Shown: positions 15,439-24,871, counted from the first letter of the stretch. The stretch is DNA of 64,000 bases from Streptacidiphilus sp. PB12-B1b (GCF_014084125.1 NZ_CP048405.1:868001-932000), one strand, 5' to 3'. Program-made: numbers and translations. Notes: generated by a model from the letters alone, not told the origin.

Positions 15439-17190
15439 TCACCCGCCCAGGGCGGCCACCACCTCCGCCCGGAGCGACCGCTTGACGATCTTGCCGGTGG
15501 CATTGCGGGGCAGCGCGTCCGGGCGGAACAGGATGTGCGCGGGGGCCTTGAAGGCCGCCAGGCGGGCGCGCACGTGCGCGCGCAGTTCCTCGGCGGTGGC
15601 GGCCGAGCCGGGCCGCAGCTGGACCAGCGCGGCCACCTCCTCGCCGAGCACCGGGTGCGGGACGCCCAGGACCGCCGCGTCGGCCACCTCCGGGTGCTCG
15701 AACAGGACCGCCTCCACCTCGACGCAGTAGACGTTCTCCCCGCCCCGGATCACCACGTCCTTGAGCCGGTCCACCACGTAGACCTCGCCGTCGCGCACCA
15801 GCGCCAGATCGCCGGTGCGGAACCAGCCGTCGGCGAAGGCGTCCGCCGTGGCCTGCGGGTTGTCCCAGTAGCCCTGGAAGATGGCCTGTCCGCGCAGTTG
15901 CAGCTCGCCGACCTCGCCGTCGGCGGCCGGTGCGCCGTCCGGGCCGGCGATCCGCGTCCGGGTCGCGGGGGAGGGGCGGCCGATGCTGTCGGGGTGCTCG
16001 CGGTAGCGCGCGCCGTAGTTGACCACGACCGCGCCGCAGGTCTCGGTCAGCCCGTAGCCGTTGCGGGAGTCGACCCGGCCGCCGAAGACCCGGTCGACCC
16101 GGCGCAGCAGCTCCGGCGGGGCCGCCGCGCCACCGGTGTTGACCAGGCCCAGGCTGGGCAGCGACGAACCTGCCCCCTCGGCCGCCGCCAGCAGTTCCAG
16201 CGCGGTCGCGGGCACCCCGACATAGGTCGTCGCCTGCTGCTCCTCGATGATCGCCAGCGCCTCGGCTGCGTTCCAGCGGCGCATCAGCAGCAGCGTCCCG
16301 CCGCCGAGCATGGTGGCCAGGACCACCGCGAACGAGGCGACGTGGAAGAACGGGAAGGTCATCAGCGAGGTCTGCGGCCTGATCGCGGTCGGCGACTCGC
16401 CCCGCTCCAGCGCCGAGCAGACCGCGAAGTAGCGCGGATTCATGGCCGCCGCGCAGTAGTTGAGCTGACTGGCGGTGACCCCCTTGGGGTCGCCGGTGGT
16501 GCCCGAGGTGTAGAGCAGGGTGGCGGTGTCGGCCGGGTCGACCGGTACGGCGGGGGCGGCGGCCGGGGCCGCCGGGTCGGTCGCCGGGAGGTCCTCGAAG
16601 CGCTCACTGCGCGGCCCCTCGGCGGCGTCGTGGCGCACGGTCAGCAGCCAGGGCTGCTCGGCCTGCGGCTGCGCCAGCCGCCACGGCCGGACGCGGGGGA
16701 CGCGCTCGCCGTCCACGACCAGTGCGCGGGGGGCGCAGTGCGCCAGCGCACGGGCCATCTCCTCGGCCGACCACCAGGCGTTCATCGGGACGGCGATCAG
16801 CCCGGCGAGCTGGGTGGCCCAGAACGCGACCTGCCACTCGGCGTGGTTGCGCATGGCGATGACCACCCGGTCGCCCTTGACCAGCCCGTACCCGCCGCCG
16901 ACGGTGCCACTGCCGTCGTCGGCGCGTTCGGGCGCGAGGAAGCGGTTGGCCAGGGCCGAGGCCGCGGCGTAGAGCTGGGCGTAGGTGTACGAGCGGTCCG
17001 TGCTGCGCAGGAACAGCCGGTCGCCGTGGGCGCGGGTGCTCTCCAGCAGCTCGCGCAGCACCTGCGGCCCGTTCACGTACACCGGCAGGGTGCGGTCGCC
17101 GATGGTCCGCTCCTCGGTGGCGAACGGCCCCCCGGGCGCGGTCAGCGCCGACAGCGGTGCGGGCGGCGGCTGGTGATCACTGCGGTTCAC
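15439..17190 (-). CDS. Acyl-CoA synthetase (AMP-binding)
   Basis: The 583-residue enzyme belongs to the adenylate-forming (ANL) superfamily and should activate a carboxylic acid to its CoA thioester with ATP. The P-loop-like motif TLLYTSGTTGDPKGV, the GYGLTETCGA motif and the C-terminal catalytic lysine in LPRNATGKIVKRSL are all present, as is the hinge region near FRTGDLALVRDGEVYVVDR. The start is a GTG behind CCAGGAG; the open frame continues upstream through a small direct repeat. It is followed on the same strand by nothing close, but the acyl-CoA dehydrogenase just upstream on the same strand suggests a shared fatty-acid or short-acid catabolic role. Confidence 0.92.
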   Translation of the reverse strand: MNRSDHQPPPAPLSALTAPGGPFATEERTIGDRTLPVYVNGPQVLRELLESTRAHGDRLFLRSTDRSYTYAQLYAAASALANRFLAPERADDGSGTVGGGYGLVKGDRVVIAMRNHAEWQVAFWATQLAGLIAVPMNAWWSAEEMARALAHCAPRALVVDGERVPRVRPWRLAQPQAEQPWLLTVRHDAAEGPRSERFEDLPATDPAAPAAAPAVPVDPADTATLLYTSGTTGDPKGVTASQLNYCAAAMNPRYFAVCSALERGESPTAIRPQTSLMTFPFFHVASFAVVLATMLGGGTLLLMRRWNAAEALAIIEEQQATTYVGVPATALELLAAAEGAGSSLPSLGLVNTGGAAAPPELLRRVDRVFGGRVDSRNGYGLTETCGAVVVNYGARYREHPDSIGRPSPATRTRIAGPDGAPAADGEVGELQLRGQAIFQGYWDNPQATADAFADGWFRTGDLALVRDGEVYVVDRLKDVVIRGGENVYCVEVEAVLFEHPEVADAAVLGVPHPVLGEEVAALVQLRPGSAATAEELRAHVRARLAAFKAPAHILFRPDALPRNATGKIVKRSLRAEVVAALGG

Positions 17191-17251
17191 GGCGACTCCT
17201 GGACGGCTGCTCGGGTGCGGCGGGCTGCTCGGGTGCGGCGGAGCATACAGC

Positions 17252-17288
17252 TGCGCCCGCGCCCCCGGTGGTCGGGAGCGCGGGCGCA
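17252..17288 (-). terminator. Hairpin between acyl-CoA dehydrogenase and synthetase
   Basis: Perfect 11-bp inverted repeat TGCGCCCGCGC / GCGCGGGCGCA with a 15-base loop, 24 bases after the dehydrogenase stop codon. It has no U-tract, as is usual in these genomes, and probably attenuates or ends transcription before the synthetase gene. Confidence 0.55.
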
Positions 17289-17311
17289 TCAGGTGCTGTC
17301 GGCTGTCGTGG

Positions 17312-18469
17312 TCACAGGCCCAGCGACTTGGCGATGACCGTCTTCATGACCTCGCTGGTGCCGCCGTAGATGCGGTACACCCGGTTGTCGGTGTAGAGGC
17401 GGGCGATCGGGTACTCCAGGATGTAGCCGTAGCCGCCGTGCAGCTGAAGGCACTTGTCGACGACCCGGGAGCAGACCTCGGTGGTGAACAGCTTGGCCTT
17501 GGCGACGTCGGCCGCGGTCAGGTCGCCGGTCTCGAACTGCTCCAGGGCGCGGTCCACCACGGCCTGCGCGGCGTCCACCTCGGCCTCGCAGCCGGCCAGC
17601 TCGAACTTGGTGTTCTGGAAGGAGGCGACGCTCTGGCCGAAGACCTTGCGGTCCTTGGTGTAGGCCACGGCCATGTCCACGGCGGCGCGGGCGGCGGCGT
17701 ACGCGCCGACGGCGATGGCCAGACGCTCCTGGACCAGGTTGTGGGCCAGGTAGAAGAAGCCCTTGCCCTCCTCGCCGAGGAGGTTCTCCACCGGCACCTT
17801 GACGTCCACGAAGGACAGCTCGGCGGTGTCGGAGGTGCGCAGGCCGATCTTCTCCAGCTTGCGGCCGACGGTGTAGCCCTCGGAGGTGGTGTCCACGCAC
17901 AGGATGGACAGGCCCGCGCGGCGGTTCTCCGCGGTGGCCGGGGAGGTGCGGCAGACCACCAGCATCAGGTCGGCCTGGACGCCGCCGGTGATGAAGGTCT
18001 TGGCGCCGTTGAGGACGTAGTGGGTGCCGTCCTCGGAGAGCTTGGCGTTGGTGGTCATGCCGGCCAGGTCGGAGCCGGTGCCGGGCTCGGTCATGGCGAT
18101 GGCGGTCATCATCTCGCCGGAGACGAACTTGGGCAGCCAGCGCTTCTTCTGCTCGTCGTTGGCGTACTCCATGATGTACGGCAGACACAGGCCGGTGTGC
18201 ACACCGGAGCCGCCGAAGCTGACGCCCGCGCGGGCGCACTCCTCGGTGATGATCGCCTGGTACTTGAAGCCGTGCATCCCGGCGCCGCCGAACTCCTCCG
18301 GCACCTCGATGCCGAAGACCCCCAGCTCGCCGAGCTTGAGGTAGAAGTCCTTGGGGGCGTGACCGTCCTTCTCCCACTCGGGGTAGACCGGCACGACCTC
18401 CTTGGCGATGAAGTCGCGGATGGTCTCCCGGAACGCCTCGTGGTCCTCGGTGAATACGGTGCGGCGCAC
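17312..18469 (-). CDS. Acyl-CoA dehydrogenase
   Basis: A 385-residue flavoprotein of full length for the family, catalysing alpha,beta-desaturation of acyl-CoA and passing electrons to ETF. The signature MTEPGTGSDLAGM (FAD/substrate contact) and the late RIYGGTSEVMK are present; the catalytic base is expected in the segment LHGGYGYILEYPIARLYTD. The ATG is preceded by GAAAGGAGCG. A short inverted-repeat-like site lies just upstream. Together with the adjacent acyl-CoA synthetase it forms a small acid-degradation pair; the chain length cannot be told. Confidence 0.94.
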   Translation of the reverse strand: MRRTVFTEDHEAFRETIRDFIAKEVVPVYPEWEKDGHAPKDFYLKLGELGVFGIEVPEEFGGAGMHGFKYQAIITEECARAGVSFGGSGVHTGLCLPYIMEYANDEQKKRWLPKFVSGEMMTAIAMTEPGTGSDLAGMTTNAKLSEDGTHYVLNGAKTFITGGVQADLMLVVCRTSPATAENRRAGLSILCVDTTSEGYTVGRKLEKIGLRTSDTAELSFVDVKVPVENLLGEEGKGFFYLAHNLVQERLAIAVGAYAAARAAVDMAVAYTKDRKVFGQSVASFQNTKFELAGCEAEVDAAQAVVDRALEQFETGDLTAADVAKAKLFTTEVCSRVVDKCLQLHGGYGYILEYPIARLYTDNRVYRIYGGTSEVMKTVIAKSLGL

Positions 18470-18506
18470 GATGGCGCTCCTTTCGGATGGCAGTCCAAGC
18501 TGACCT

Positions 18507-18527
18507 GACGAACGAACGTTAAGTTAA
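18507..18527. promoter_or_regulatory. Possible operator upstream of acyl-CoA dehydrogenase
   Basis: The stretch GACGAACGAACGTTAAGTTA, 40 bases before the dehydrogenase start, contains repeated CGAACG and a palindromic AACGTT. TetR-type fatty-acid regulators of actinomycetes bind sites of this flavour, but no regulator gene is adjacent, so this is a weak call. Confidence 0.25.
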
Positions 18528-18577
18528 TCGCCGGTAGGGCTGTTGTCCAGACCGCACCGGTGTGACATCGGCAAACG

Positions 18578-18616
18578 CCGCGGCCGCCCCGTCCACGAGG
18601 AACGGAGCGGCCGCGG
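18578..18616 (-). terminator. Hairpin downstream of the secreted amidase
   Basis: CCGCGGCCGC and GCGGCCGCGG flank 19 bases that themselves pair in part (CCGT/ACGG). It lies 36 bases beyond the amidase stop codon on its strand and is a plausible factor-independent terminator. Confidence 0.6.
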
Positions 18617-18651
18617 ATCAGCGGGCCCGGCGGGTCACCGGGCACGCCCGG

Positions 18652-21600
18652 TCACTGCGTGTAGTAGCCCATCAGGTCCGCGATCACCTGCGTGTCGCCG
18701 AAGGCGTTGCCGAAGACCACCTTGCCGTCGACCACCGGGACAACCACCAGGTTGGCGATGGTCTCGCCCTGGGTGAAGTTCAGGTTCGACACGGCGGGCT
18801 GCGCGGAGCCGTCCGGGTAGACGGTCAGGTGGCCGCCGGCGGTGGGGGCGGTGACGGTGACGTTGAGCACCACCGCCGTCGCCTTCAGCGGCACCCCGTT
18901 GTGTGCCCCGACCTGCAGCGTGACCGTGCCGCCCGGGCCGACCGCGCCGGTGCGCACGCCGATCCCGCTGCGGGTGTCCATCACCCGGACCGGGCCGGCG
19001 GTGTGGAACACCGAGCCGCTGCCGTCGGCGGTGTAGTAGCCGCTGATGTCGGCGATCAGGTCGGTGGTCCCGGCGGAGTTGTAGAGGTCCACCTTGCCGT
19101 CCGTGCCGACCTGGACGATCACCAGGTTGGGGATGGTCTCGCCCTGGGTGAAGTTCAGGTTCGACACCGGGGGCAGTGCGGAGCCGTCCGGGTAGACCGA
19201 GACGTGGCCCCCGGCCGTGGTGTCCGTCGCGGTGACGTTCAGCACGACGGCGGTGACGCCGGTGGCGGGCACGCCGGGCTGTCCGGCGATCTGCAGGCTG
19301 ACGGCCTTGCCCGCGCCGACCGGCGCCTTGGGCGCGCCGGTGCCGTACCGGGTGTCCAGGATCCGGCTCGGGCCCACCGGCACCAGCTTGGAGCCGCTGC
19401 CGTTGGCCGTGTAGTAGCCGTTGACGTCGGCGATCAGGTCGGTGGTCCCGGCGGAGTTGTAGAGGTCCACCTTGCCGTCGGTGCCGACCTGGACGATCAC
19501 CAGGTTGGGGATGGTCTCGCCCTTGGTGAAGTTCAGGTTCGAGCCCACGGACGGCCGGCCCTGCCCGTCCGGGTACGCCTGGACGAAGCCGCTGCCGGTG
19601 GCGTCGGTCGCGGTGACGTTCAGCACGACGGCGGTGACGCCGGTGGCGGGCACGCCGGGCTGTCCGGCGATCTGCAGGCTGACGGCCTTGCCCGCGCCGA
19701 CCGGCGCCTTGGGCGCGCCGGTGCCGTACCGGGTGTCCAGGATCCGGCTCGGCGAGACCGGGGTGTACGTCCCGACCGGCGGCGTCGTCGGCGCTATCAC
19801 CTGGACGTCCGAGGCCATCACGAACGCGAGCCGGTGGTTGTAGCGGATCGGGTAGTACTGGGTGTTGCCGATGACCTCGACGCAGTCGCTCGGAGTGGAG
19901 CAGGTGGCGTCGCCCGGGTTGATGTCCTCGAAGCTGTAGTAGTCGCCCGCGACCTCGGCGTCGGCGGTGTACGCCTGGCCGGCCGGGATCGAGTAGTCCG
20001 CCAGCGGGGTGATGGTCAGCTGCAGGCTGGCCTGCTCCGCCGGGGTCTGCAGCACCGCCGGGTAGGCGCTGGCCTCAGGGTAGGCCCTGCCGTACACCGG
20101 TATGGAGGTCTTGCCGCTGACCGGTGTCACCACCAGCTGCGTGGAGGAGGCGTTGGCGTAGGCGTTCACCCCGCCCGGGTTGTAGAACCACGCCTTCTGC
20201 CCGCCGTACCAGATGGCGGTCCAGTCGCCGGACAGCTGGGCCACCACGAAGGTCTGCCCGTACACCGCCTTGTCGCTGACGTCCGCGCCGTCGGTGGTGC
20301 CGGGGGTCATCCCGGACTGCGTCAGCAGCGAGTCGGTGATCAGCGGGGCCGAGGCCGACGGCGAGGTGCGCAGGTAGACGAAGTTGGCCGGCTGCACCGG
20401 GCAGGCGGTCGGCTTGTACGCGAGCGTCTGGCAGCCCGTCACCAGCGGCTCGTTGGCGCTGGTGTAGGGCGGGGCTATGGTGACCGTCCCGCCCACCACG
20501 GCCTGACCGTTGCCGCTGAGCGGAGCGCCGACCAGGCCGAGGAAGTTGCTCCAGTCCCAGTAGACGCCCGGGTCGAAGTGCTGCTCGGCGACGGTGCTGG
20601 TGATCGCGTACGGCGAGTCGTCGTGCCCGATGACGTGGTCCCGGTCCAGCGGGATGTCGTACACCCCGGCCAGGTACTTGGTCAGCGCCGCGGCGGACTC
20701 GTACTCCTGCTCGCTGAACCAGCTGCTGCCGCCGCTGGGCAGGGTCAGCGCGTAGCCCTCGTTCTCGATGCCGATCGAGTGCATGTTGACGGTCTTGTTG
20801 TCGGCGTGGATGCCGGTGTCCTTGACCGGGAGCATCTGCGTGACGGCGCCGCTGGCGGCGACCACGAAGTGCGCGGCGTAGGGGCCGTCCTCGATGGTCT
20901 GGACCGCCGTGGACGCCGAGCCCTCGGCGTCGTGGAGGATGATGTAGCGGATGGCGTCGCCGTCGGTGGGCCGGTCGGCGTCGTCGTAGCCGTCCGGGTT
21001 GACCAGGCTGAAATCGTAGCTGCAGGCCATGCCCTTGGGCACGTCCGGGCAGGCCGCCGCGGCGGCGGGGGCACTGCTGCCGGGCAGGCCCAGCGCGTGC
21101 ACCTGGCCGGTCTGCGGCAGCACCGACGGCGCCGCCGCCAGGGTCACCGTCTGGCCGTCGTCGGTGGTGCGGGTGGCGCCGCTGCGCATGGTCGCGTAGA
21201 CCCGGCCCGCGAACTGGTCGGCGGTGGCGGCGTCCGGCGCCTGGTCGTACTCGGCGACGGCGCCGAACCACGCGCCCGGATCGGCGGGCAGCGAGCCGGC
21301 CAGCTTGCGCTCGTACGAGGCGAGCAGCGCCGCGCCGCCGCGCACGCTCTGCTCCATGCTGCTGCGCAGCTGCGCGGCGGGCTCCTTGACCAGCGCCGCC
21401 GCCGCGTCCAGGGTGTGCAGCGCGGGAGCGGCGGTGTCCACGGTGTCGACCGTGGCCAGGGCCTTGGCGGAGGGGGCCGGGTGCTTGCGCCCGTCACCCC
21501 AGGCGTTCAGGTCGGCCTTCTTCTGCGCGGTGGTCGCCGGGACCACCTCGGAGGCGGTCACCTGGGTCAGGCCCATGACGTTGAAGTTGCCGGTGCTGCT

Positions 21601-21864
21601 GGGGTGCCCCTGGTGGGACTCCCACAGCGTCTCCTGGTACGACACCGCGAGCAGCACGCTCACCGGGACGTGGAACTCGGCCGCCGCCGACGTGAAGTCG
21701 GCCTGCAGTGTGTACGGGTGGGCGTCGGCGGCGACTGTGGTCGCCACCGCCCGCGTGCCGGGCGCGGCCTCGGCCACGGCGCCGAGCACCAGCGCCGACG
21801 CGGCGAGCGCCGCTGCGGATCCCGCCCAAAGTTTCGATTTCTTCCGGACATGTCGTGCTGCCAA
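18652..21864 (-). CDS. Secreted N-acetylmuramoyl-L-alanine amidase with C-terminal repeats
   Basis: A ~1,070-residue exported protein. After the signal peptide (KKSKLWAGSAAALAASALVL...AEAAPG) come a helical domain with lysozyme/transglycosylase-like wording (VPVSVLLAVSYQETLWES), then an Amidase_2 domain (IRYIILHDAEGS, IGIENEGYA, HVIGHDDSPYA, EQHFDPGVYWDW) that should cut the peptide from muramic acid, an SH3-like stretch, and three ~125-residue repeats each opening with SRILDTRYGTGAP or VRVMDTRSGIGV and closing with LIADxxGYYT. The repeats probably bind the wall or a glycan. The start is placed at a TTG behind AGGGGCAGGGGC because it gives a proper signal peptide; an ATG at 22002 would add 46 odd Arg/Pro-rich residues. 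Confidence 0.85.
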   Translation of the reverse strand: MAARHVRKKSKLWAGSAAALAASALVLGAVAEAAPGTRAVATTVAADAHPYTLQADFTSAAAEFHVPVSVLLAVSYQETLWESHQGHPSSTGNFNVMGLTQVTASEVVPATTAQKKADLNAWGDGRKHPAPSAKALATVDTVDTAAPALHTLDAAAALVKEPAAQLRSSMEQSVRGGAALLASYERKLAGSLPADPGAWFGAVAEYDQAPDAATADQFAGRVYATMRSGATRTTDDGQTVTLAAAPSVLPQTGQVHALGLPGSSAPAAAAACPDVPKGMACSYDFSLVNPDGYDDADRPTDGDAIRYIILHDAEGSASTAVQTIEDGPYAAHFVVAASGAVTQMLPVKDTGIHADNKTVNMHSIGIENEGYALTLPSGGSSWFSEQEYESAAALTKYLAGVYDIPLDRDHVIGHDDSPYAITSTVAEQHFDPGVYWDWSNFLGLVGAPLSGNGQAVVGGTVTIAPPYTSANEPLVTGCQTLAYKPTACPVQPANFVYLRTSPSASAPLITDSLLTQSGMTPGTTDGADVSDKAVYGQTFVVAQLSGDWTAIWYGGQKAWFYNPGGVNAYANASSTQLVVTPVSGKTSIPVYGRAYPEASAYPAVLQTPAEQASLQLTITPLADYSIPAGQAYTADAEVAGDYYSFEDINPGDATCSTPSDCVEVIGNTQYYPIRYNHRLAFVMASDVQVIAPTTPPVGTYTPVSPSRILDTRYGTGAPKAPVGAGKAVSLQIAGQPGVPATGVTAVVLNVTATDATGSGFVQAYPDGQGRPSVGSNLNFTKGETIPNLVIVQVGTDGKVDLYNSAGTTDLIADVNGYYTANGSGSKLVPVGPSRILDTRYGTGAPKAPVGAGKAVSLQIAGQPGVPATGVTAVVLNVTATDTTAGGHVSVYPDGSALPPVSNLNFTQGETIPNLVIVQVGTDGKVDLYNSAGTTDLIADISGYYTADGSGSVFHTAGPVRVMDTRSGIGVRTGAVGPGGTVTLQVGAHNGVPLKATAVVLNVTVTAPTAGGHLTVYPDGSAQPAVSNLNFTQGETIANLVVVPVVDGKVVFGNAFGDTQVIADLMGYYTQ
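18655..19770 (-). repeat. Three tandem intragenic repeats in the amidase gene
   Basis: Three modules of about 370 bases encode the C-terminal repeats. The two upstream modules are nearly identical as DNA: 19231-19371 and 19611-19751 match perfectly over about 140 bases, including silent positions. The third (nearest the stop codon) has diverged. Identity at silent sites points to recent duplication or gene conversion. Confidence 0.85.
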
Positions 21865-22092
21865 CGCGGTGCCCCTGCCCCTGCCTCTGCGCCGGTCGGT
21901 CGTGGGACGCCCCCATCCCCCCGAACCTGCCCCCGGTCTGCGTGGACGCCGCCTGCGAGGGTGCGGGCGGCGGCGATCGGTAGACCCCCACCGATCGAAC
22001 ACATGTCAAATGGAGGGAAAGACTAGCAGTGCCGGGGCGCGCGACAGCGGGTGGGGCGGCCCTCCTTGGCACGTTCGTGCGACGATGAGCAC

Positions 22093-23121
22093 ATGGCAGA
22101 CGCGAACCTCCCGCCCGCGCATCCCACACCTGCGAACGCCGCCGCGGCGCCCCCTGTCGCCGCCCGCAGCACCCCCCTGGCGGAGGTCGCGCCGCCGGCC
22201 GACGTGCCCTCCCCGACCGGGCCGCAGCAGGTCATCGAGTTCGGCGACTACCGTGCGGTGCTGACCGGCGTGGGCGCCGGCCTGCGCGCCCTGAGCCACC
22301 GCGGCCGACCGCTGGTGGTGAAGTACCAGCAGGAGCAGCAGCCGCCGGGCGGCGCAGGGCAGTTGCTCATCCCCTGGCCCAACCGGGTCCGCGACGGCCG
22401 CTACCGCTTCGACGGCGAGGAGCGCCAGCTCGACATCAGCGAACCGCCCACGCACAACGCCAGCCACGGGTTCGTCCGCTGGCTGCCGTGGCGGGTCATG
22501 GCCGAGGACGCCGCCTCGGTCCGCTTCGGGCTGCGGCTCTACCCCATGCACGGCTACCCGCACCTGCTGGACCTCACCGCCGGCTACCGCCTGGACGAGT
22601 CCGGCCTGAGCGTGGAGGTCGCGGCCCGCAACGTCGGCCGCACCGCCGCGCCGTACGGCATCGGCGCGCACCCGTACCTGACCCTGGGCATGGGCGGGGG
22701 CAGCGTGGACGAGGCGCTGCTGGAACTGCCCGCCGACACCTGGATCCCGGTGGACGACCGCATGATCCCGACCGGGCGGGAGAGTGTCGACGGCACGCCG
22801 TACGACTTCCGCGCGCCCCGGGCGATCGGCGACACCCGGCTGGACACCGCCTACACCGGGCTGCGCCGCGACCCGGACGGCCGCGCCCGGACCAGGCTCA
22901 CCAGCGCGGACGGCACGCACGGCGCGGAGCTGTGGGTGGGCCCGGAGATCGGCTGGCTGCAGCTGTACACGGCGGACGGGCTGCCGGGGGCGCACCGCAG
23001 GGCCGGGGTCGCGGTCGAGCCGATGAGCTGCCCGCCGAACGCCTTCGCCACCGGCGAGGACGTGATCCGGCTGGAGCCCGGCGAACGGGTGAGCCACCAC
23101 TGGGGCATCCGGGCGCTCTAG
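22093..23121 (+). CDS. Aldose 1-epimerase family protein
   Basis: A 342-residue protein of the galactose-mutarotase fold, which interconverts alpha and beta anomers of sugars or binds them. Conserved positions are visible: NRVRDGRYRFDG, HGFVRWLPW and GIGAHPYL (histidines) and VAVEPMSCPPNAF (catalytic-type glutamate). The first 50 residues are an Ala/Pro-rich leader. The ATG at 22093 is chosen; the open frame begins slightly earlier. It is divergent from the amidase gene and is closed by a strong hairpin just past the stop codon. Confidence 0.88.
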   Translation: MADANLPPAHPTPANAAAAPPVAARSTPLAEVAPPADVPSPTGPQQVIEFGDYRAVLTGVGAGLRALSHRGRPLVVKYQQEQQPPGGAGQLLIPWPNRVRDGRYRFDGEERQLDISEPPTHNASHGFVRWLPWRVMAEDAASVRFGLRLYPMHGYPHLLDLTAGYRLDESGLSVEVAARNVGRTAAPYGIGAHPYLTLGMGGGSVDEALLELPADTWIPVDDRMIPTGRESVDGTPYDFRAPRAIGDTRLDTAYTGLRRDPDGRARTRLTSADGTHGAELWVGPEIGWLQLYTADGLPGAHRRAGVAVEPMSCPPNAFATGEDVIRLEPGERVSHHWGIRAL

Positions 23122-23125
23122 CGCC

Positions 23126-23148
23126 GTGACCCCCCGAAAGGGGGTCAC
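23126..23148 (+). terminator. Strong intrinsic hairpin after the epimerase gene
   Basis: GTGACCCCC, loop, GGGGGTCAC: a perfect 9-bp stem with a GAAA-type loop, 4 bases after the stop codon. It separates the epimerase gene from the rhomboid gene in the same direction. Confidence 0.8.
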
Positions 23149-23197
23149 GCGGGCGGCCCCCGGCGTCATAGAGTGGGAGCCGAGGGGGTGCACGGAC

Positions 23198-23989
23198 ATG
23201 CGCGGAATGCAGGGGTGGCGGAGCCCGGGGCCCGGGACCGCCGAGGAGATGATCGCGGAGGCCCGCAAGGCCTTCTTCGTCATGTTCTCCTTCATGGTCG
23301 TCATCTGGGCGCTGCAGATCGCCAACTGGGCCGGGCACTACCAGCTGGACCAGGAGTACGGCCTGATCCCGCAGCGGGTCGGCCGGCTGCCGGAGGTCTT
23401 CACCTCGCCCTTCCTGCACTTCAGCTGGCAGCACATCGAGGGCAACTCCGGTCCGCTGTTCGTCTTCGGCTTCCTGGCCGCCTACCGGGGCGTGGTCCGC
23501 TTCCTCTGGCTGACCCTGCTGGTCGCCCTCACCAGCGGCCTCGCCGTGTGGTTCTTCCAGAGCGGCGACACCCTGGGTGTGGGCGCCAGCGGGCTGATCT
23601 TCGGCTACTTCGGCTACGTGGTCTTCCGCGGCATCTTCGACCGGCACCTGATCGACACCCTGATCGGCCTGGTCATGGCCGCCTCCTTCGCCTACCTGGT
23701 CACCATCGCGCTGCCGGGCACGCCGGGGGTGAGCTGGCTGGCGCACCTGGGCGGGCTGGTCGGCGGCGTCGCCGGGGCATGGCTGCTGCGCGACCGGCGC
23801 CCGGCTGCGGCGATACCGGCCCCGGGAGCCCCGGCCGCGGCGCCCGCCGCCGCCGTCACGGGCTCCGGCGGCGGTTCCGGCTCGGGTTCGGCCTCCGGCG
23901 GCAGGGCTGTGGTGCCCGCGCCGGGCAGCGGCAGCGGCTCCGGCCGGGAGGACCTGCACAAGGAGCTCGGCGACCTCGGCCTGTTGTGA
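23198..23989 (+). CDS. Rhomboid-family intramembrane serine protease
   Basis: The 263-residue protein has six hydrophobic segments and the rhomboid dyad: Ser131 in GVGASGLIFGYFGY and His183 in WLAHLGGLVGG. The segment TSPFLHFSWQHIEGNSGP corresponds to the loop and helix that contribute the oxyanion-side His/Asn. The last ~70 residues are a cytoplasmic Gly/Ser/Ala/Pro tail. The family cleaves transmembrane segments of substrate proteins in the bilayer; the substrate here is unknown. The ATG follows GAGGGGGTGCACGGAC. It lies alone behind a terminator. Confidence 0.9.
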   Translation: MRGMQGWRSPGPGTAEEMIAEARKAFFVMFSFMVVIWALQIANWAGHYQLDQEYGLIPQRVGRLPEVFTSPFLHFSWQHIEGNSGPLFVFGFLAAYRGVVRFLWLTLLVALTSGLAVWFFQSGDTLGVGASGLIFGYFGYVVFRGIFDRHLIDTLIGLVMAASFAYLVTIALPGTPGVSWLAHLGGLVGGVAGAWLLRDRRPAAAIPAPGAPAAAPAAAVTGSGGGSGSGSASGGRAVVPAPGSGSGSGREDLHKELGDLGLL

Positions 23990-24106
23990 GCAAAGGTCCG
24001 AAGGATCCGGAATTCTCCTGATCACTTACTGGATCACCACGCAATCCACAGGACAAACACAGAGCAGGCTTACTCGTTTTTCATGTTTGCTCGGCACCGT
24101 GCCTAC

Positions 24107-24871
24107 ATGACCTCGACGCCCTCTGCTTCCGATGCGGCCGCCACCGATCTCCGCCGCCCCGACGGCTCCCCCGTGCGCGTGCTGGTCGTCGACGACGAAG
24201 CGCCGCTCGCCGACCTGCTCTCGATGGCGCTGCGCTACGAGGGCTGGAAGACCACGACCGCGGGCGACGGCGCGACCGCGCTGCGGGCCGCCCGCGACTT
24301 CCGTCCCGACGCCGTCATCCTCGACGTCATGCTGCCCGACCTCAGCGGCCTGGAGGTGATGCGCCGCCTGCGCGCCGACCAGCACGACGTGCCGGTGCTG
24401 TTCCTCACCGCCAAGGACGCCGTCGAGGACCGCATCGCCGGGCTCACGGCCGGCGGCGACGACTACGTGACCAAGCCGTTCAGCCTGGAGGAGGTCGTCG
24501 CCCGGCTGCGCGGACTGCTGCGCCGCTCCGGCGCCGCCGCCGCCCGCTCCGAGTCGGTGCTGGTCGTCGGCGACCTCACGCTGGACGAGGACAGCCACGA
24601 GGTGTTCCGCGGCGAGGACGCCATCCGGCTCACCGCCACCGAGTTCGAGCTGCTGCGCTTCCTGATGCGCAACCCGCGCCGGGTGCTCAGCAAGCCGCAG
24701 ATCCTGGACCGGGTGTGGTCGTACGACTTCGGCGGCCAGGGCAACGTCGTCGAGCTGTACATCTCGTACCTGCGCCGCAAGATAGACGCCGGACGCGCGC
24801 CGATGATCCACACCATGCGCGGCGCCGGTTACGTGCTCAAGCCCGCGGACGCGACGGCGCCGGTCCGGTGA
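24107..24871 (+). CDS. OmpR/PhoB-family response regulator
   Basis: A 254-residue two-component regulator. The receiver domain begins at VRVLVVDDEAPLADLL (acidic pocket), has the phospho-acceptor Asp73 in AVILDVMLPDLSG and the switch lysine in DYVTKPF. The C-terminal winged-helix domain runs from LTLDEDSHEVFRGE to GAGYVLKPAD, with the recognition region GNVVELYISYLRRKI. The start is uncertain: ATG at 24107 is chosen, an in-frame ATG 24 bases upstream is possible, and neither has a strong ribosome site. Its stop overlaps the kinase start by four bases (GTGA), so the pair is co-translated. Confidence 0.93.
   Translation: MTSTPSASDAAATDLRRPDGSPVRVLVVDDEAPLADLLSMALRYEGWKTTTAGDGATALRAARDFRPDAVILDVMLPDLSGLEVMRRLRADQHDVPVLFLTAKDAVEDRIAGLTAGGDDYVTKPFSLEEVVARLRGLLRRSGAAAARSESVLVVGDLTLDEDSHEVFRGEDAIRLTATEFELLRFLMRNPRRVLSKPQILDRVWSYDFGGQGNVVELYISYLRRKIDAGRAPMIHTMRGAGYVLKPADATAPVR

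Noticed and set aside
18562..22026. 1,154-codon plus-strand frame opposite the amidase gene
   Set aside because: Composition is Gly/Val/Arg/Asp-rich antisense noise with no domain; the amidase on the other strand has clear motifs.
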